A stretch of DNA of 10,061 nucleotides, from NCBI GenBank assembly GCA_025937665.1, contig JAICQW010000055.1, positions 1 through 10,061 of the forward strand, given 5' to 3'. Made by a program: the position numbers and the translations under genes. Origin of the DNA: Nitrososphaeraceae archaeon (GTDB taxonomy: Archaea > Thermoproteota > Nitrososphaeria > Nitrososphaerales > Nitrososphaeraceae). Under the pieces are notes generated by a model, which searched no databases, was not told the DNA's origin, and saw nothing but the letters and a program-made list of their open reading frames with translations. Below, piece after piece: positions 6,850 through 10,061 of this stretch (position 1 is the stretch's first letter; every line of letters starts with the position of its first letter).

Positions 6850-6952
6850 CATTTAAAGTTGGATTGGCACCATAAATAAATATCACAATTAATTAGTATA
6901 CCTGAATGCACTCAGAAAGGATCTCGGTATCAAATCTAATGAATCGAAAAGT

Positions 6953-7126
6953 CTAAACAAATTTTGAAGATAAAAATATTATGAGCGTATGTGATATTGT
7001 TACAAAATACCGATTGCAACGACCTTGACTTGCATTGAAGGCGATTGAATTCTTACCGACTAATCCCACGAAACCTATGGCTGAAATTATTGCTATCAGA
7101 GCCAATTCGGCAGTTGAAAATCCCAT
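6953..7126 (-). CDS. probable small single-span membrane peptide, 57 residues
   Basis: The peptide opens MGFSTAELALIAIISAIGFV, a well-formed hydrophobic segment (about 8-24) after a short polar start. A polar middle follows (GKNSIAFNASQGRCNRY) and then a second moderately hydrophobic stretch (HTLIIFL, 46-52). A TATA box at 7148-7155 lies 26 bases before the ATG, exactly the leaderless spacing of other genes here, which is the main reason to believe it. It sits between the two convergent sugar dehydrogenases, on the same strand as the second. No family is recognised. The second half is less convincing and could be the product of a frameshift. Confidence 0.42.
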   Translation of the reverse strand: MGFSTAELALIAIISAIGFVGLVGKNSIAFNASQGRCNRYFVTISHTLIIFLSSKFV

Positions 7127-7363
7127 TCGCTTGAATAAGAACTAGAATTTTATAACCTTTGACGACGGGAATTAATGAATGGCCTTCATGCCCGGCTGGG
7201 AGGATACTTTAGTGGTTTGTTGGCCCCATTTTATATATTCAGCGATAGTATTTGGGAACATAGTTTGTGCTAAGGTTGATATGAATCATTTTCAGAAAGG
7301 TACCAAGCAATTTTGAATCCGCAACTAATTCCATTATACATAGGTGTAATAGCCCGCTCTGGT
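7127..7363. other. rest of the gap between the convergent sugar dehydrogenases
   Basis: Outside the small peptide gene, the 514-base gap 6850-7363 contains only its TATA box and a second AT-rich TATATAAAA-like tract near 7230-7240. A minus-strand reading frame of 29 codons (7172-7261) has no promoter at the right distance. I see no terminator hairpin, repeat or RNA structure. Confidence 0.4.
7148..7155 (-). promoter_or_regulatory. TATA box of the small membrane peptide gene
   Basis: Read on the minus strand the box is TTATAAAA within GGTTATAAAATTC. Its centre is about 26 bases before the ATG at 7126, which matches leaderless initiation. Confidence 0.5.
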
Positions 7364-8674
7364 CTAATGTACGCGATATATTCTTCCATCTTCCTTACCG
7401 TATGCAAGAACATACAGATAGCCGTCCGGTCCAACCTCCAAATCTGATATACCTCCGAATCCATGCCCAAATATGATGCTTGATAGTTCCTCCTTCTTGT
7501 CGGCTACTTTATCATCAAGTGGTTCATTCAAATCTAATGATTTTCTGTTTTGACTTAAATTGAAGATATATATGTTACCAGATTTTATGTCTCCTACTAA
7601 AATATCATTTTCATATTCTAATCCAAGCTTATTGGTATTAAGAAATTCTAAAGCTGTAGGGGCTACCGAGCGGTCCCAAGTAAATTCTGGCGAGCTGTAA
7701 TTTCCCTTGCTATTAAAATGAACTAATTCGCTAGGATTCACAGGGGCAACATCTGATTTACCCATCGCAGCATCCACATACCAAATGCCCTGTACCTTTT
7801 TCCAGCCACTATTAAAACCCGGCTGAACCAAATTCACCTCGTCACCAAAATCAGGACCATTCTCTGTATCCCAAAGCATTCCTGTAATTGGGTCAAAATC
7901 AATCCCAAAGCTGTTCTTTATTCCGTATGAATAATAAAGATTAAGAGGATGATTACTACCAAGCAGGCCATTTCCGACAGGTTGACCATTTTGAGTTATC
8001 CTGAGAATCCCTGCTCTGCCATCTACCTCTTTGCCGGCTTGAAAGTTCTGGGCGAGTGTTTCATAAGGTTGGCTCTGATTGTCGCTTGAACCTATCATGT
8101 CACCTATTGTAATGTAGAGATTGTTATCGGGACCAACCTTTAACACTCCGCCATTATGTCCTGGTCCTGGTTCCCATGGTAAATCTAACAGTAATTTCGA
8201 TCCTGTCAATTTACTTCCATTTTCATCTAGTTCATAGCCGTAAACTCTGTTTCCAAGTATCTGGTCATTTGCTGGATCTTTCTCAGTGTAGTAAAGAAAT
8301 AGGTGAGTTTTTTTACTAAATGGATCCTTTGAAATTGCCATACCGAGTAATCCTCTTTCATCTTTACTAGCAACAGGAACTGTAACAAGTGGCTCTATAT
8401 TTTTCACACCATTTACAATCCTTTCTACCGTACCTTCGTTTTTTTGTGCTACCAAAACATCATCTATCCCGAGAAATATCATTGATGTCGGTTTTTTAAG
8501 TCCACTAAAAACTAAGTCAACAGTTAGATTTGAATCATTTAAGACAGGTTTGGAAGTATTGGCACTTGCTCTGCCTGCATATACAGATGAATCATACCCA
8601 AGAATACTGAGTACAATAACAAAACTAGTAATTGTTAGAAGAAATGTTAGTGTTAAGTAGATATCTTTGCCCAA
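7364..8674 (-). CDS. exported PQQ-dependent sugar (aldose) dehydrogenase, copy 2
   Basis: Same family and blocks as the paralogue at 5458-6849: DERGLLGMAI (105-114), PGPGHNGG (169-176, His173 the likely catalytic base), DGRAGILRI (218-226), YGIKNSFG (250-257), LWDTENGPDFGDEVNLVQPG (267-286), NSGW, and DGYLYVL near 417-423. Residues 6-26 are a signal peptide core, with plausible cleavage after VYA (33) or ASA (38). The start is a TTG at 8674. No other Met occurs before residue 65, inside the propeller, and a GGAGGT site lies 12 bases upstream. It lacks the three-cysteine insertion of copy 1 and has GKSDVAPVNPSE in place of a different loop. The protein is 436 residues and looks complete. It is likely secreted, or anchored by the uncleaved N-terminus. 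Confidence 0.92.
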   Translation of the reverse strand: MGKDIYLTLTFLLTITSFVIVLSILGYDSSVYAGRASANTSKPVLNDSNLTVDLVFSGLKKPTSMIFLGIDDVLVAQKNEGTVERIVNGVKNIEPLVTVPVASKDERGLLGMAISKDPFSKKTHLFLYYTEKDPANDQILGNRVYGYELDENGSKLTGSKLLLDLPWEPGPGHNGGVLKVGPDNNLYITIGDMIGSSDNQSQPYETLAQNFQAGKEVDGRAGILRITQNGQPVGNGLLGSNHPLNLYYSYGIKNSFGIDFDPITGMLWDTENGPDFGDEVNLVQPGFNSGWKKVQGIWYVDAAMGKSDVAPVNPSELVHFNSKGNYSSPEFTWDRSVAPTALEFLNTNKLGLEYENDILVGDIKSGNIYIFNLSQNRKSLDLNEPLDDKVADKKEELSSIIFGHGFGGISDLEVGPDGYLYVLAYGKEDGRIYRVH

Positions 8675-8686
8675 TTTATTATTGTG

Positions 8687-8692
8687 ACCTCC
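8687..8692 (-). promoter_or_regulatory. Shine-Dalgarno site GGAGGT before a TTG start
   Basis: Read on the minus strand GGAGGT is a near-perfect ribosome binding site. It stands 12 bases before the TTG at 8674, slightly farther than usual. No ATG or GTG occurs in frame nearby, so this site is what supports the TTG start of the second sugar dehydrogenase. It also implies a leadered mRNA, unlike most genes here. Confidence 0.5.
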
Positions 8693-8761
8693 AGGAATTT
8701 TTTTGTTGTATGTGTAGAAGGACGAGCATATCCGTAAAACTATGATAGTAATTTATAACAA

Positions 8762-8770
8762 CATATAAAA
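8762..8770 (-). promoter_or_regulatory. possible TATA box of the second sugar dehydrogenase
   Basis: On the minus strand the tract reads TTTTATATG. It predicts a transcription start near 8740 and a leader of about 65 bases that includes the GGAGGT site. The tract also reads as TATAAAA on the plus strand, where no convincing gene follows, so direction is uncertain. Confidence 0.35.
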
Positions 8771-8851
8771 GGTTAAATTCACGCAACGACCGATTCTGGT
8801 AATTATGAATAATACAAATCCTATCGTTAAATCTGTCAACTTACCAGAAAT

Positions 8852-8867
8852 ATGTTATCTCTAACAT
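8852..8867. promoter_or_regulatory. inverted repeat ATGTTA-TCTC-TAACAT
   Basis: Perfect 6-bp arms around a four-base spacer, about 55 bases upstream of the TATA box of the deacetylase-like gene. It could be a regulator site or a chance palindrome in AT-rich DNA. The rest of the 274-base divergent gap shows only promoter elements. Confidence 0.25.
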
Positions 8868-8920
8868 GGCAGTGCTCTATTAAGAATCCAATTAATGCTG
8901 TTTGAACCCACGAATATCTA

Positions 8921-8930
8921 TTTATAATAT
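8921..8930 (+). promoter_or_regulatory. TATA box of the deacetylase-like gene
   Basis: TTTATAATAT is centred 24 bases before the TTG at 8949, the leaderless spacing. It supports a TTG start in a frame that has no ATG until residue 22 and has a TAA directly before the TTG. Confidence 0.5.
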
Positions 8931-8948
8931 GGATTACCTCCCAGTTAA

Positions 8949-10061
8949 TTGACTTTGAAGTACAGCACGAGTTTTGCTACATTATTGCCCATCTTGGCCT
9001 TGGGCTTTTTAATGGCGTTTGTGTCTGTTCTTTCAAGTGAGCATGCGTTTGCAACAGGACTGCCCACTAAATCCACCGATAGCAAACGAACCGCAGATAA
9101 GGTTGTAATTTTTATTTTCTCCGATGGGCTCAAAAGCCAATTTACTAATGCAAAACCAATCCTTGACAAGTATGGATTCAAGGGGACTTTTGATGTAGTG
9201 TGCAACTATGTCGATACGAAAAATGGTTATATGGACTGGGATGAAATAAAGGAATTACATAATGAAGACCATGACATCGGCTCGCATAGCATGACACATG
9301 CACGTCTTACAGACCTTTCAAAGGAATCCATAGAGTATGAAGTTGGAGAATCAAAAAAATGTCTCGATGATTATGGGATAACCCCTACAAGCTTTGAATA
9401 CCCATTTAGCACCGGGTCTGAGGATAAGAATATTGTCGATATCATTGCTAAACATTATGAGTTTGCAACTAGAGGAAACGATCCGCTGATGTTTTTAAAG
9501 TGTGATGGTCTCAAGCAATATGGCCAGGACGATTGTAAAACATTTGCAGACAATGGTACCCCTACTTATACCAACAAATATTCTATAAGGAATTGGAGTC
9601 ATGATTTTGAAATTGTAGAAAATTCGTATAGTGATTCTGAAGCATTGGATAGATTCATTGAAGTTGTAAACAGTCAATCAGAATACAATAAAGATGGCAA
9701 CATAAACGCGATACCAATCATCATGTACCATGATATCGGTGATGATAACGAAGGTGCAATAACTAATGTAGATTTGTTTGGAAAGGAAATGAAATATCTT
9801 CATGATAATAATTTTCATGTGATAACGATATCTGATCTCTCATACGACGAAAATAATGATTATTTATATGTAGAGGATGTTGCACTAGAACCAGAATTAC
9901 CTAGTAAAAACGTTACTGCTCCTATTGTTAAACCAACAGAGAATGTCACAGTTAATGTTACCGCTCCAATTGAAGTGCCAGAAATAAACGCTACTGCCAA
10001 TGTTACCGCTCCAATTGAAGTGCCAGAAATAAACGCTACTGCCAATGTTACCGCTCCAATT
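8949..10061 (+). CDS. secreted polysaccharide-deacetylase (NodB/CE4) family protein with glycosylated repeat tail, 3' end outside window
   Basis: CE4 enzymes remove acetyl groups from glycans using a metal held by Asp-His-His. Residues 4-35 form a signal peptide, probably cut after AFA (35). The NodB domain spans about 50-300. Motif 1 reads IFSDG (56-60): the metal-binding second Asp is present (59), but the first Asp, normally the catalytic base, is Ser58. Motif 2 is HSMTH (113-117) with both metal-binding histidines. Motif 3 is FEYPFSTG (149-156), and MYHDIG (259-264) supplies the late histidine. From about 320 the chain becomes Pro/Thr/Asn repeats with many N-x-T sequons. The start is TTG 8949, because a TAA precedes it and a TATA box lies 24 bases upstream; TTG 8955 is possible. 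The protein is likely surface-exposed and acts on, or binds, envelope polysaccharide. Whether it is catalytic is open. Confidence 0.9.
   Translation, partial: MTLKYSTSFATLLPILALGFLMAFVSVLSSEHAFATGLPTKSTDSKRTADKVVIFIFSDGLKSQFTNAKPILDKYGFKGTFDVVCNYVDTKNGYMDWDEIKELHNEDHDIGSHSMTHARLTDLSKESIEYEVGESKKCLDDYGITPTSFEYPFSTGSEDKNIVDIIAKHYEFATRGNDPLMFLKCDGLKQYGQDDCKTFADNGTPTYTNKYSIRNWSHDFEIVENSYSDSEALDRFIEVVNSQSEYNKDGNINAIPIIMYHDIGDDNEGAITNVDLFGKEMKYLHDNNFHVITISDLSYDENNDYLYVEDVALEPELPSKNVTAPIVKPTENVTVNVTAPIEVPEINATANVTAPIEVPEINATANVTAPI
9954..10061 (+). repeat. 45-base exact tandem repeat encoding a 15-residue sequon-rich unit
   Basis: Two identical 45-base copies (9954-9998 and 9999-10043) are followed by 18 bases of a third that is cut by the window end. 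Each encodes NVTAPIEVPEINATA, with two N-x-T glycosylation sequons and regularly spaced prolines. A degenerate earlier version (NVTAPIVKPTENVTV) lies just upstream. The unit keeps reading frame, so copy number can change without breaking the protein. It probably forms an extended, glycosylated stalk. Confidence 0.95.

Noticed and set aside
7172..7261. Minus-strand 29-codon frame starting MFPNTIAEYIKWGQQ
   Set aside because: The composition looks protein-like, but it is very short, with a stop codon a few codons upstream in frame and no TATA box at the right distance.
7270..7470. 66-codon minus-strand frame overlapping the end of the second sugar dehydrogenase
   Set aside because: It overlaps the conserved C-terminal blade of a well-supported gene in another frame and has no recognisable content or promoter.
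8805..8864. Plus-strand 19-codon frame beginning MNNTNPIVKSV, downstream of a TATA-like tract
   Set aside because: The tract is about 38 bases away, the peptide has no distinctive character, and the same tract serves the minus strand better.
8945..9205. Minus-strand 86-codon frame opposite the deacetylase start
   Set aside because: It lies antisense to the signal peptide and first CE4 motif of a clear plus-strand gene.
9860..10045. Minus-strand frame with a repeated hydrophobic pattern opposite the deacetylase tail
   Set aside because: The repetition is the antisense reading of the 45-base tandem repeat; the plus-strand frame has the signal peptide and conserved domain.

Overview
The window looks like chromosomal DNA from an ammonia-oxidising archaeon of the Nitrososphaerales (Thaumarchaeota), possibly Nitrosocosmicus-like. 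The evidence is: strongly AT-rich DNA; TATA boxes sitting 24-27 bases before start codons (leaderless transcripts) with few Shine-Dalgarno sites; a tRNA without an encoded CCA; and secreted PQQ-type sugar dehydrogenases and CE4-type deacetylases that resemble those of this lineage. The genus is an inference from style and content, not a proven assignment.

Layout. 1-2600: a pterin-4a-carbinolamine dehydratase (DCoH/PCD, +), three genes I do not recognise (585-1079 -, 1245-1865 +, 2107-2550 -), and tRNA-Gly(GCC) at 2011-2085. 2551-2855 is a divergent promoter region with an operator-like inverted repeat. 2856-5116 is a tight two-gene operon: a protein with two winged-helix domains, overlapping by 4 bases (ATGA) a 555-residue AAA+ type ATPase. 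The ATPase has an ExeA/Orc-like N-terminal part and a C-terminal domain that looks like a PD-(D/E)XK nuclease fold lacking the usual acidic residue. This pair is the best candidate here for an undescribed system.

5117-5457 holds no intact gene but contains, on the minus strand, the decayed C-terminal end of an endonuclease/exonuclease/phosphatase (EEP) family gene with one frameshift and one stop. 5458-6849 (+) and 7364-8674 (-) are two paralogous exported PQQ-dependent sugar dehydrogenases that face each other. Between them lies a likely 57-residue membrane peptide gene (6953-7126 -) with a well-placed TATA box.

8949-10061 (+) is a secreted polysaccharide-deacetylase (NodB/CE4) protein that starts at TTG and runs off the window end. 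Its first catalytic-motif aspartate is a serine, and its C-terminal tail is built of exact 45-base repeats carrying N-glycosylation sequons.

How the genes relate: the right half (two sugar dehydrogenases plus the deacetylase-like protein) is a set for extracellular carbohydrate or cell-envelope work. The winged-helix/ATPase operon is a separate DNA-acting unit. The left-end genes appear to be independent single transcription units.
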